In this document: positions 1 to 7,227 of the stretch, one piece after another
How the letters are laid out: every line of letters begins with the position of its first letter
Position numbering within the stretch: the first letter of the stretch is position 1
Assembly (NCBI GenBank): GCA_031549725.1
Contig: JAVBPH010000095.1
Location: forward strand, 1 to 37,762
DNA from: UBA937 sp031549725
GTDB taxonomy: Bacteria; Spirochaetota; Spirochaetia; Treponematales; Breznakiellaceae
DNA: 37,762 nt
Reading direction: 5' to 3'
Notes under the pieces: model-generated
What the model saw: only the letters and a program-made list of their open reading frames with translations
Told to the model about the DNA's origin: nothing
Database searches by the model: none
Translations under genes and position numbers: made by a program

Positions 1-81
1 TGAAAAAGGCTTTTGCAGAAAGAATGCTATTTCCTTACCCATAAATAAAATAGTATTCTTTCTGCACTTACATCTAAGGTT

Positions 82-129
82 GCTTTTTCAAAATTACGGA
101 CCTTGCGGTCCGGCGGATTTTGAAAAAGC
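82..129. repeat. Family A palindromic repeat, copy 1
   Basis: Inverted repeat with arms at 82-94 and 117-129 (GCTTTTTCAAAAT and its complement). A second small hairpin sits in the loop (GGACC 98-102 with GGTCC 107-111). The flank TCTAAGGTT at 73-81 recurs, inverted, beside copy 3 at 30303, so the repeat is larger than the palindrome. Another hairpin precedes it, with 17-nt arms at 16-32 and 49-65 containing one G-T pair. No gene is seen in 1-363. Confidence 0.75.
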
Positions 130-162
130 CTCATAAGATAAAGAAATAAAAATTTCTCCGAG

Positions 163-200
163 GGCACCTCTAAAAATCTAACCGAGTTTTTAGAGGTGCC
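163..200. repeat. Family B palindromic repeat, copy 1
   Basis: Perfect 14-bp arms, GGCACCTCTAAAAA at 163-176 and its complement at 187-200, with a 10-nt loop. Related sequences beginning with the same CACCTCTAA or TACCTCTAA occur at 10859 and 12270. Confidence 0.7.
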
Positions 201-269
201 ATTATTCTCAGCCAACAGCCAAAACTTCATATCAGGCTGTCTTCTATAATTAAAATACACCGTCTATAT

Positions 270-285
270 GTTTAAACGTTTAAAC
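270..285. promoter_or_regulatory. Palindromic operator candidate
   Basis: GTTTAAACGTTTAAAC is a perfect 16-bp palindrome. It is followed by a partly overlapping, imperfect repeat of the same motif that reaches about 294. It lies just upstream of the TTGACA box at 303 and about 80 bp before the ArsR-type gene. ArsR repressors usually bind such AT-rich inverted repeats in their own promoters, so autoregulation is inferred. Confidence 0.5.
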
Positions 286-302
286 CGTTAAACGTTATAT
301 TA

Positions 303-331
303 TTGACAGAAAACGGGGAAGTCAATATCCT
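303..331 (+). promoter_or_regulatory. Promoter of the ArsR-type gene
   Basis: A perfect -35 box TTGACA (303-308) is followed after 17 bp by TATCCT (326-331). The predicted transcript would start near 338 and give a short leader before the GTG at 364. Confidence 0.5.
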
Positions 332-363
332 TATTATATAAAAGATTTGAAAAGGATTTTTAA

Positions 364-762
364 GTGATAAATCAAAAAGAAATAACCAGGATTGCCAAAA
401 AATTCCAGAAATGCAGTCCCCTCTTCCTTGCCCTGGGAGATGAAGTCAGGCAGCGGATCATCATTATCCTGGCAGAAGCCAGTATTCAAGGGATGAATGT
501 ATCCGCCATTGCCGAACGGTCCCATCTTTCGAGACCGGCCATATCCCATCATCTTAAGATCCTCAAGGACATAAAGATGATTTCATCTTATAAAAAAGGA
601 ACCCGGAATATTTATTATATCTGCCCCAAGGAAAATATAGAGTCCATCAAGGACCTGATTTTTTCAATAGAAAACCTTATTTCGGGTATCACCAAGGAAG
701 AACTGGAAAAGGAAGCCCCCTGGGTTCTGAAAAACAAAAACCATAAACCATGTGTTCAATGA
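364..762 (+). CDS. ArsR-family winged-helix transcriptional regulator
   Basis: This 132-residue protein has the size and layout of an ArsR/SmtB repressor. Residues about 17-95 form the winged helix: a first helix with LFLALGDEVRQRII, a recognition helix with HLSRPAISHHLKIL, and a wing with YKKGTRNIYYI. The start is a GTG with an AAAAGG ribosome-binding site about 8 nt upstream. The cysteine pair typical of arsenic or cadmium sensors in helix 3 (ELCVC) is absent, since this stretch reads NVSAIAERS. The inducer is therefore unknown and may not be a metal. Cysteines occur only near the ends (KCSP and KPCVQ). No obvious target operon follows, because the next gene is on the other strand. The palindrome at 270-285 suggests self-regulation. 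Confidence 0.85.
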   Translation: MINQKEITRIAKKFQKCSPLFLALGDEVRQRIIIILAEASIQGMNVSAIAERSHLSRPAISHHLKILKDIKMISSYKKGTRNIYYICPKENIESIKDLIFSIENLISGITKEELEKEAPWVLKNKNHKPCVQ

Positions 763-823
763 GCCTCCGCTGAACATTCAACCAGACTTCCGGATAAAAA
801 TTAATCCAGCAGTCCGGATTACC

Positions 824-1438
824 CTATTGTAAGGACTTTCCCATCCTGAATCCCCAGGGCATTTCTTCCAGGACAATAAACCCGAGCTTTTCGTAGAACC
901 CGATAGCCTGGTGGTTTCTCCCGTCCACGCCAAGATGAATTCCCGGACAATGGCGCTTGACCAGTTCAAACTCAAAACATTTCATCATCTTTTTTCCGTA
1001 TCCCTTACCCTGCAGCGAAGGCAGGAGATCAATATGGAGATGCGCCGGGTATTCATGTATCCAGGAGGTTTCCAGGGGTTCCGTTTTGTAGTGGATAAGG
1101 GTGACCAGGTTGTGCTCATTTGCGGATCGGAACTGTTCCCCGGGTGTATCCTGGGGATACCGTTCCCTTAACGGGGGAAGCCAGTTATTTTCCATCCAGG
1201 CATAAAACCGGTTAGTGTTGTCGGTTCCAATAAGATATCCCCGGGGCATCCGGTTTTCCTCGATAATAAAACAAAGGGAAATATCATAAAAAAAATAGGG
1301 AGCTGCAAAATACTGGCCCAGCAGCAGCGGATCGTAGAACAGCCCCTGGGCATTTCTCCCGGCATCTCCTGTTTTAAGGCAGATCTCATATAAATATGGG
1401 ATATCCGGTGGTACCGCAGGACGTATCAAAACTGCCAT
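824..1438 (-). CDS. GNAT-family N-acetyltransferase (OGA-associated HAT-like type)
   Basis: A 204-residue cytoplasmic acyl-CoA-dependent acetyltransferase. The acetyl-CoA loop is LQGKGYGKKMM near residue 148, followed by the GVDGRNHQAIGFYEKLGF motif typical of GNAT C-termini. The N-terminus (IRPAVPPDIPYLYEICLKTGDAG) and the YPAHLHIDLLP strand match the subgroup related to the acetyltransferase-like domain attached to eukaryotic O-GlcNAcase. The ATG at 1438 is chosen because an AAAGGGGA ribosome-binding site lies 5 nt upstream; a longer frame back to 1480 would run into a family A repeat. The gene converges on the ArsR-type gene. The substrate cannot be told from the sequence. Confidence 0.85.
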   Translation of the reverse strand: MAVLIRPAVPPDIPYLYEICLKTGDAGRNAQGLFYDPLLLGQYFAAPYFFYDISLCFIIEENRMPRGYLIGTDNTNRFYAWMENNWLPPLRERYPQDTPGEQFRSANEHNLVTLIHYKTEPLETSWIHEYPAHLHIDLLPSLQGKGYGKKMMKCFEFELVKRHCPGIHLGVDGRNHQAIGFYEKLGFIVLEEMPWGFRMGKSLQ

Positions 1439-1460
1439 ATTTTCCCCTTTGAAGTTTATA

Positions 1461-1496
1461 GCTTTTTCAAAACCAACCAAGTTTTGAAAATAGCTT
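1461..1496. repeat. Family A palindromic repeat, copy 5
   Basis: GCTTTTTCAAAAC at 1461-1473 faces GTTTTGAAAATAGC at 1481-1494 across a short loop. The copy is imperfect on the right arm. It lies just upstream of the acetyltransferase gene. Confidence 0.6.
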
Positions 1497-1626
1497 TATC
1501 ATATAATTTACTATTTTGGGAAGCATCTTCATAGAAAAAACGCAAATCCAGGGGCAGATTTTTTTAGAATTTCCAGGCATATACGGAGAAGCCCGGAAAA
1601 GAATGAAGTTCGGGGAACATATTCCC

Positions 1627-1656
1627 TTGAATCCTCCCCCCTTTTTATGGTAATCT
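1627..1656 (+). promoter_or_regulatory. Promoter of the ferredoxin gene
   Basis: TTGAAT (1627-1632) and TAATCT (1651-1656) are 18 bp apart, and TGG directly before the second box makes it an extended -10 element. The leader would be about 20 nt. Confidence 0.45.
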
Positions 1657-1683
1657 TTATCTACTAAATAATGGGAGTTATAT

Positions 1684-1854
1684 ATGGCTTATAAAATCAG
1701 TGATGCCTGCATTAATTGCGGCTCCTGCGACAGTGAATGTCCTGTTGAAGCAATTTCTGAAAAAGACAATGCCCGCTGGATTGATCCTGCAAAATGCCAG
1801 GATTGCGGCGCCTGCGCCGGTGTTTGTCCTACAGAAGCTATTTCGGCTGAATAA
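1684..1854 (+). CDS. Small 2[4Fe-4S] ferredoxin
   Basis: A 56-residue electron carrier of the clostridial type. It has two cluster-binding motifs: CINCGSCDSECP at residues 9-20 and CQDCGACAGVCP at 38-49. Each holds C-x2-C-x2-C-x3-C-P, so two low-potential cubane clusters are expected. A GGAG ribosome-binding site lies 6 nt before the ATG, and an intrinsic terminator follows 14 nt after the stop. The gene is therefore a monocistronic unit. Such ferredoxins serve pyruvate:ferredoxin oxidoreductase and hydrogenases in fermentative anaerobes, which fits an anaerobic gut spirochete. No partner enzyme is encoded nearby. Confidence 0.96.
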   Translation: MAYKISDACINCGSCDSECPVEAISEKDNARWIDPAKCQDCGACAGVCPTEAISAE

Positions 1855-1867
1855 GGACTTTTTTATT

Positions 1868-1897
1868 AAAAGGCAAGGAATATTCCTTGCCTTTTTT
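1868..1897 (+). terminator. Intrinsic terminator after the ferredoxin gene
   Basis: The arms GGCAAGGAA (1872-1880) and TTCCTTGCC (1883-1891) are extended by four A-T pairs and followed by a run of six T. The symmetric A and T runs could also stop transcription from the other side. Confidence 0.9.
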
Positions 1898-2078
1898 CTA
1901 TTATTTTCGTTCAAATTTTTTGTTTGAAAACATAATTCCTGCTATAATTAAAGAATCTTCAAACCCAATATTTTTGAGGTTACATCATACCCCGGAGGGC
2001 ATCCGGATTTTAGGGAATCAAAAACCTCGCCGCAGAGCAGCGGGGTTTTAAACCCACTTGCGAATAAAAGGGTATTCT

Positions 2079-2222
2079 AATCAACAACCCGCCGCAAGCA
2101 GCGGGGTATGTTGGTTCTGTAAGGTATGGATTTTATGCGGGTTTAATACCCCGCAAAACAATTTCTTTGTTGATTCGAAGAATCGCCCTAAAGAGCGGGG
2201 TATTAAACCCGCCTGCGAATAA
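2079..2222 (+). repeat. Family C composite repeat, copy 1
   Basis: An element of about 145 bp. It starts with an imperfect hairpin around GCCGCAAGCAGCGGGGTA (2091-2108). It contains an exact 18-bp inverted repeat, GCGGGTTTAATACCCCGC at 2137-2154 and its complement at 2195-2212. It ends with CCTGCGAATAA. A degenerate partial copy of the first and last pieces precedes it at about 2025-2075. The end of the element is only about 10 bp before the start codon at 2232, so it supplies the 5' leader of the next gene. Together with the partial copy it fills most of the 1898-2231 gap, where no gene is seen. Confidence 0.8.
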
Positions 2223-2231
2223 GAACGGTGT

Positions 2232-3188
2232 ATGGAATATAAAAAGCACATAACCCATTATCTGATAGTTCTTCTGTTTCTGGCGGGGGCCGCAGTATAC
2301 GGCCAATCTCCCCGGGGGGTAAGTTCCTATCCCCGGATTGCAAATCTAAATATGCAGGATGTTCAGTTTAAACAGTTCCAGTCAGATGTGGAATCCGCCT
2401 ACCGGCGGCTGGCTGCCCTGGAGAGAACCGCCCGGGGTTTCCTTCCCATTGCGGAGGATTTGACCATTTTTTCCTACCAGGTAAAAGACGGGGAAGATAT
2501 TTTCAAACTGGCGGCCCGGTGTAACATACATTATGCGGCCATCAGCACTTTGAACCGGCTGGAACATCCATCGGCCTTAAAAACGGGCTCGGTTATTCTG
2601 CTGCCCGCCGTACCAGGCCTATTTGTGCCGGAAACCCCCGGAAACGATGTGGAGAGGATCATGACATCTTCCAGGGATTTGGAGAACGGCATCCCTATCA
2701 ATATAAGAAAAGACGGGAAGGTCTTTTCCTCTGTGTTTATTCCCGGGGCGGATTTTTCCCAGACCGAAAGGGCTTTCTACCTGAACACTAGTTTCCGTTT
2801 CCCCCTGAGGACCTACCGGCTGACCAGTTCCTTTGGTTCCAGGATTAATCCGGTGACGGGAAATCCTTCTTTCCACGAAGGCCTGGATCTGGCGGCCCCC
2901 ACGGGAACCGAGGTATTTGCCACCCGGTCAGGAATTGTTACAGAAGCCGGTGAAGATTCCATTTTTGGAAAGTATATTATAATTAGGCACGATGAAAACT
3001 GGGTCAGCCTGTACGGACATTTATCGGAGATTCTGGTCCCCTTGCAAAGACCGGTCCAATCAGGTACCCTTATCGGGAAGGTTGGATCAACCGGTCAGTC
3101 GACAGGACCTCATCTGCATTTCGAACTTAGACAAAACGGGAGAGCCCAGGATCCGGGAAAATATCTTTTTATAGAAGGAAAATTATAA
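2232..3188 (+). CDS. LysM / M23-family murein endopeptidase, exported
   Basis: A 318-residue secreted peptidoglycan hydrolase. Residues 1-24 form a signal peptide (LIVLLFLAGAAVYGQ). A LysM-type domain spans about 80-125 (SYQVKDGEDIFKLAARCNI to VILLP). The M23 (LytM) zinc peptidase spans about 190-312. Zinc and catalytic residues are visible: H215 and D219 in FHEGLDL, H263 in LYGHL, and H294/H296 in GPHLHFEL, so the enzyme should be active. The likely reaction is hydrolysis of peptide cross-links in the murein, with LysM anchoring it to glycan. The ribosome-binding site before the ATG is poor and lies at the edge of a family C repeat. The stop overlaps the next start by one base (TAATG), so the two genes are translationally coupled. 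Confidence 0.93.
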   Translation: MEYKKHITHYLIVLLFLAGAAVYGQSPRGVSSYPRIANLNMQDVQFKQFQSDVESAYRRLAALERTARGFLPIAEDLTIFSYQVKDGEDIFKLAARCNIHYAAISTLNRLEHPSALKTGSVILLPAVPGLFVPETPGNDVERIMTSSRDLENGIPINIRKDGKVFSSVFIPGADFSQTERAFYLNTSFRFPLRTYRLTSSFGSRINPVTGNPSFHEGLDLAAPTGTEVFATRSGIVTEAGEDSIFGKYIIIRHDENWVSLYGHLSEILVPLQRPVQSGTLIGKVGSTGQSTGPHLHFELRQNGRAQDPGKYLFIEGKL

Positions 3189-4168
3189 TGAAGCGCTGGT
3201 TAGCAGTCCTTTTGTTTCTGCAAACATTTTGTTTAAACCTCAACGCTGAAAATTTCCGGACTATTATTGCCGGCAGTACCGAAGTATCCAAGGAAAATCC
3301 CAACGGAACCACCGTCAGTGTCACCTATATCGATTCGGTTCTTATATTTTTAAATGAAGATATCCGTTTTCTCCGGGGAGTGGAAATTGAACTGGTGGTG
3401 CCCCAGCAGTACCTCAAATACCGGGGCAGCCTGGCGGTGGTACTGTATTCGGACATTACCAGAAGCGCCAATTCCGGGGTTGCGGATGTGAGCGCAAAGC
3501 AGCTCAGCATGGAACCGATTCCCAATAAGATTCAAACCGTATACCAGATCCCGATTCTGAGGAACCATGGGATAAAGGCAACACCCTATGCATCATTACC
3601 CGCAGGGGTGGTCCTCCCGGCATCTTTCCCTATGATGGTCCGGATTATGCCGGTCATAAAAGGGATCAGTGATGAGCTGGAAAGGATGAAATTCCAGATC
3701 ACCGTAAAACCAATCTTTAATGATCTGGGGGCGATTAGATTATTCCCCCGGTACCCTAAAATGCTCCAGGGGAAACCCTTTACCGTAATCATTGACGATA
3801 CGGTGATCAGCAATATTGATGACGAGTTGCTGCTGATCGAAGGTGAACACCATTTGGTGGTTACCTCGGATGATTATAGGAATGAAAGCAAGCGTTTTAT
3901 CGTGGAAAGAAGCAAAATCCTGGATTTGATTATCGAACTGCAGGATCCCACACCGCTGGTGATTTTTGAAGTTCCGGAAAATACCCAGGTTTATTTTAAT
4001 GATCACGAAATTACGGATATGAAAAAACCCTACCCCACCGAACCCGGGGAGCATATGATCCGGTTCCGGGTGGGGGATTACTCAATCATGAAACCCCTGT
4101 CGGTCCAAAAGGGAAAAACCTACCGGGTGGACCTTACCATCGATGTAAACGTATCCGAGACTGATTAA
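3188..4168 (+). CDS. Secreted PEGA-like protein coupled to the M23 peptidase
   Basis: A 326-residue protein with a signal peptide (MKRWLAVLLFLQTFCLNLNA). I recognise no catalytic domain. The second half holds two PEGA-like beta modules. One is around 195-250 (GKPFTVIIDDTVISNIDDELLLIEGEHHLVVTSDDY). The other is around 252-320 (TPLVIFEVPENTQVYFNDHEITDMKKPYPTEPGEHMIRFRVGDY). PEGA modules are common in spirochete envelope proteins, and some are linked to cell-wall binding. The start overlaps the stop of the M23 gene, so the two products are probably made in fixed ratio and act together in the periplasm. A regulatory or anchoring role for the peptidase is a guess from context. Confidence 0.8.
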   Translation: MKRWLAVLLFLQTFCLNLNAENFRTIIAGSTEVSKENPNGTTVSVTYIDSVLIFLNEDIRFLRGVEIELVVPQQYLKYRGSLAVVLYSDITRSANSGVADVSAKQLSMEPIPNKIQTVYQIPILRNHGIKATPYASLPAGVVLPASFPMMVRIMPVIKGISDELERMKFQITVKPIFNDLGAIRLFPRYPKMLQGKPFTVIIDDTVISNIDDELLLIEGEHHLVVTSDDYRNESKRFIVERSKILDLIIELQDPTPLVIFEVPENTQVYFNDHEITDMKKPYPTEPGEHMIRFRVGDYSIMKPLSVQKGKTYRVDLTIDVNVSETD

Positions 4169-4251
4169 ACCACTATTCCTCCGGCACGGATAAACTGATC
4201 CTTTCGGTGAAGAAAGATATCAAGTTTTTTTTTCCTATACCGAAATTTAAA

Positions 4252-4297
4252 ATGTCGGACCTATAGTTCCCCTCCCAAATCACTATATCTCCGACAT
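4252..4297. other. Long-range hairpin before the terminator
   Basis: Arms 4252-4266 and 4283-4297 form a 15-bp inverted repeat with two mismatches, both arms carrying the ATGTCGGA core. It stands 14 bp upstream of the intrinsic terminator and could be a 3' UTR structure or a small stable RNA. Confidence 0.5.
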
Positions 4298-4310
4298 GCC
4301 TCAAGGGCAG

Positions 4311-4336
4311 GGCCGGTGCAAACCGGCCTTTTTTTG
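4311..4336 (+). terminator. Intrinsic terminator after the M23/PEGA operon
   Basis: Perfect arms GGCCGGT (4311-4317) and ACCGGCC (4322-4328) with a GCAA loop, followed by seven T. Confidence 0.93.
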
Positions 4337-4397
4337 TAACCATTTCAAATCCCTGATTTTATAATCTATGGATGAAATAGTTGAAGAAATGACCATC

Positions 4398-4426
4398 TTG
4401 ACAAACTGAAGCTGCTTCCGTAGGCT
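4398..4426 (+). promoter_or_regulatory. Candidate promoter of the PBP gene
   Basis: A perfect TTGACA (4398-4403) is followed after 17 bp by TAGGCT (4421-4426). The -10 box is weak. The leader would carry the family A palindrome at 4485-4514. Confidence 0.4.
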
Positions 4427-4484
4427 TAAATATGGATATCCCTTGAAATTTTCAGGTTTTTGGGGTTAATTTGAATATACAGAG

Positions 4485-4514
4485 GCTTTTCAAAACGTCA
4501 GTTTTTGAAAAAGC
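4485..4514. repeat. Family A palindromic repeat, copy 2
   Basis: GCTTTTCAAAAC (4485-4496) faces GTTTTTGAAAAAGC (4501-4514) over a four-base loop. It sits 35 bp upstream of the PBP start codon. Confidence 0.7.
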
Positions 4515-4549
4515 AGCATCAGATTTAGAGCTATAGTATTGGAAAGTTA

Positions 4550-7126
4550 ATGAACAGAAAAAGTATAGCGGCCCGGATATTGGCGGCCTTAACAATAATA
4601 GTAACCATAATTATTGGAATTGGGCTGGGATTATCCCTGGCAATGACCAAAAATGTCAAAAATCAGGAAAATTTTACCGAATTTACCGTGGCGCTTCCCA
4701 CAAAACTGGTGGATATCCATGGAGAATTGATTACCGAGTTTTCCTCCGAGGAAAAACGGGAAATGGTGTCCATAAGCGACCTTCCCAAGCATCTTATCCA
4801 TGCGGTATTGGCCAGGGAGGACCCCAATTTTTATAAACATAAGGGGTTCAGCATCAAGGGTATTGCCCGGGCGGTGTTTGGCCAGATAACAGGCCAGAAC
4901 CTTGGCGGGGGATCAACCATAACCCAGCAGGTGGCGGGAACCCTGTATACCGACAGGACCGACAGGACCGTAAGACGGAAAGTAATCGAGCTATGGTGGG
5001 CCATCCAGATGGAGAGGCGTTTTTCAAAAAATGAAATTTGGGAAATTTATCTCCATTACATGATCATGGGGCCCGGGGTATATGGGGTGGAAGCCGCCAG
5101 TAAATATTTCTTTGGCCACAGTGCCAAGGAAATTACCCTGGCGGAAGCAGCCGTGCTGGTGATCCAGCTTTCAAGTCCCACAAAGTACAATCCCCTGGCG
5201 GAACCCGACACGGCCAGGGACAGGCAAATAACTGTTTTGAAAAGAATGGTGGAACTGGGCTACACCACCCAGGAAGAAGCGGATGCTTCATTTGATGAAT
5301 ACTGGGCTAATTACGATTATACCCGGGTTGCCACTTCCGCCTTCTACAGCCGGGAGGATAAAACCCCCTGGTTCAGCGAATATGTCCGCCGGGAACTGGA
5401 CAATTTAATGTACGGCGCCATGGATTATTACCGGGACGGTTATACGGTTCTGACCACCATAGATGTTAAACAGCAGCAAACAGCCCAAAGGATGATGGAA
5501 CAGCGGATTGAATACGCCAATACGGAATTTAATAAGACCCAGGGGTCCAGACTGGTTAAGGCGGAACAAACCTATATCCCCATTGTGGATCTCCTGACCC
5601 TGGTTTTTGACCTGGAAGCAATCCATGCCACCACCAGCGCACAGAGTGAGGTCAAGACAAAATCCAGGTACAATAAAACGATAAATCCCGCCATAGACCT
5701 GATGGCCCTGGTATTTGATCTTCAGGATTTAAAGACCGTCACCACCGCATCCTTTGATGAACTAAAAAGTTCCACCGAAAAAAGCCTGGTGGAAGGTGCA
5801 TTAATTTCCATTGAAAACGATACGGGATACGTCAAAGCCCTGGTGGGAGGGTCCAAATTCGACCAGTCCAACCAGTACATCCGGGCAACCCAGGCCAAGG
5901 TTCAGCCGGGAAGCGCCTTTAAGCCGCTTTACTACTCCGCAGCAATAGACACCAAATTATTTACTGCGACCACTTTGATTTATGACCTTCCCATGGTATT
6001 CCATAATGATGATGGAACTCCCTACATTCCTGACAACTACAAGGGCGTCTGGAACGGGCCGGTTCTCCTGTATTATGCCCTTTCCCAGTCCCTGAATATT
6101 CCCTCCATCAAAGTTCTGGATGGTATTGGTTTTGATGCTGCCATAGACCGGGCCGCCGCCCTTTTGCGGGTTACCGATCCGGATGAAAAGAGAAGATCCT
6201 TCAGCAGAAAATACCCCATGGGGCTGGGGATAAATGCGGTTTCGCCCCTTCAGATGGCCCGGGCCTTTGCAATTTTTGCAAACCAGGGAAAACTGGTGGA
6301 TGTGATCGCCATCAGGGCTGTCCAGGACCGGAACGGCAAGGTAATCCTTGACCCTGAAAGGGAACTGCGGATGCAGCAGCGCCAACTGGGGGACAAGATC
6401 CAGGTTATCAGCCCGGAAAATGCATATATTATGACCACCATTCTCAAGAAGACCGTGGAATCCGGAACATTGGCTTCCGGAGCCGGTTCCTGGTGGACCT
6501 ACTCCAAATTCAATTTCAAGGATGATAACGGTAAACGGTTCACCATTCCGGCGGCCGGAAAAACCGGGACCACCCAGAACTGGACCGATGCCTGGGCGGT
6601 GGGTTATACCCCCTACTACACCACGGCTATCTGGTTTGGCTTTGATAAGCCGGGTAATTCCCTGGGGATTAACCTCACCGGGGCAACCCTGGCCGGACCC
6701 ATATGGGGAGATTTTATGAGGGAAATCCATCAGGGATTGCCCTACCGGGATTTCGTGCGGCCCAGCACCGGTATTATTGATGTAACGGTCTGCCGGAAAT
6801 CCGGGCTTCTCAAAACCCCGAACTGTAATTCCGGGGATATTACCATGCCGTTCCTGATAGGTACCCAGCCTACCCAGTACTGCGATATGCACGGGGATGC
6901 GGTAAGTGCACCGTCGCCGATTCCCTTCGATCCTTTGAGAATTGGGCCGGAGCAGGAAATTATAGATGGATTACCCATGCCGAAGCTTCCGGATGATTTT
7001 GAGGATCCGCCGAACAGGAGTCCCCAAAACAGTATCGATATATTTCCGGAATATAACCAGCCTCAGCAGCAAAGAACGCCGGGGTATGGAATTGAGATGC
7101 CCGATTATAATCCTCTGCTCAACTGA
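4550..7126 (+). CDS. Class A penicillin-binding protein (PBP1A-type glycosyltransferase/transpeptidase)
   Basis: An 858-residue bifunctional murein synthase with one N-terminal membrane anchor (about residues 8-32). The GT51 domain has the catalytic glutamate E90 in AREDPNFYKHKG, then GGGSTITQQ (119-127) and the second active-site region RRKVIELWWAIQMERRF. The transpeptidase has SAFK (455-458, nucleophile S455), SLN (514-516) and KTGT (671-674). Both active sites look intact. Between them, residues about 341-408 carry a duplicated block (VDLLTLVFDLEAI and IDLMALVFDLQDL) not typical of well-known PBP1A proteins. The C-terminus is proline/glutamine-rich. GGAAAG precedes the ATG at a good distance. 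It polymerises glycan and cross-links peptides in the periplasm. A ParB-domain gene follows on the same strand. Confidence 0.96.
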   Translation: MNRKSIAARILAALTIIVTIIIGIGLGLSLAMTKNVKNQENFTEFTVALPTKLVDIHGELITEFSSEEKREMVSISDLPKHLIHAVLAREDPNFYKHKGFSIKGIARAVFGQITGQNLGGGSTITQQVAGTLYTDRTDRTVRRKVIELWWAIQMERRFSKNEIWEIYLHYMIMGPGVYGVEAASKYFFGHSAKEITLAEAAVLVIQLSSPTKYNPLAEPDTARDRQITVLKRMVELGYTTQEEADASFDEYWANYDYTRVATSAFYSREDKTPWFSEYVRRELDNLMYGAMDYYRDGYTVLTTIDVKQQQTAQRMMEQRIEYANTEFNKTQGSRLVKAEQTYIPIVDLLTLVFDLEAIHATTSAQSEVKTKSRYNKTINPAIDLMALVFDLQDLKTVTTASFDELKSSTEKSLVEGALISIENDTGYVKALVGGSKFDQSNQYIRATQAKVQPGSAFKPLYYSAAIDTKLFTATTLIYDLPMVFHNDDGTPYIPDNYKGVWNGPVLLYYALSQSLNIPSIKVLDGIGFDAAIDRAAALLRVTDPDEKRRSFSRKYPMGLGINAVSPLQMARAFAIFANQGKLVDVIAIRAVQDRNGKVILDPERELRMQQRQLGDKIQVISPENAYIMTTILKKTVESGTLASGAGSWWTYSKFNFKDDNGKRFTIPAAGKTGTTQNWTDAWAVGYTPYYTTAIWFGFDKPGNSLGINLTGATLAGPIWGDFMREIHQGLPYRDFVRPSTGIIDVTVCRKSGLLKTPNCNSGDITMPFLIGTQPTQYCDMHGDAVSAPSPIPFDPLRIGPEQEIIDGLPMPKLPDDFEDPPNRSPQNSIDIFPEYNQPQQQRTPGYGIEMPDYNPLLN

Positions 7127-7147
7127 GTTGAGCCGGTCATAATCGGG
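7100..7147 (+). other. Nested hairpin bracketing the PBP stop codon
   Basis: CTCAAC-TGA-GTTGAG (7118-7132) places the TGA stop codon (7124-7126) in the loop of a hairpin. Outer arms CCCGATTAT (7100-7108) and ATAATCGGG (7139-7147) enclose it. No T-run follows, so it is not a standard terminator. Confidence 0.5.
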
Positions 7148-7227
7148 AAGGTATTTACCCCGGCTGCTGATACAGCCAGGGACCGGTTCCTGATATAAAG
7201 GAAAAACGGATAAAACGGGGAATAATT

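Noticed and set aside
27..260. Minus-strand open frame over the first repeats
   Set aside because: It is made up of the family A and B hairpins, has no start signal and resembles no protein.
5957..6892. 311-codon minus-strand frame inside the PBP gene
   Set aside because: It is fully antisense to a conserved transpeptidase domain and has no recognisable product.
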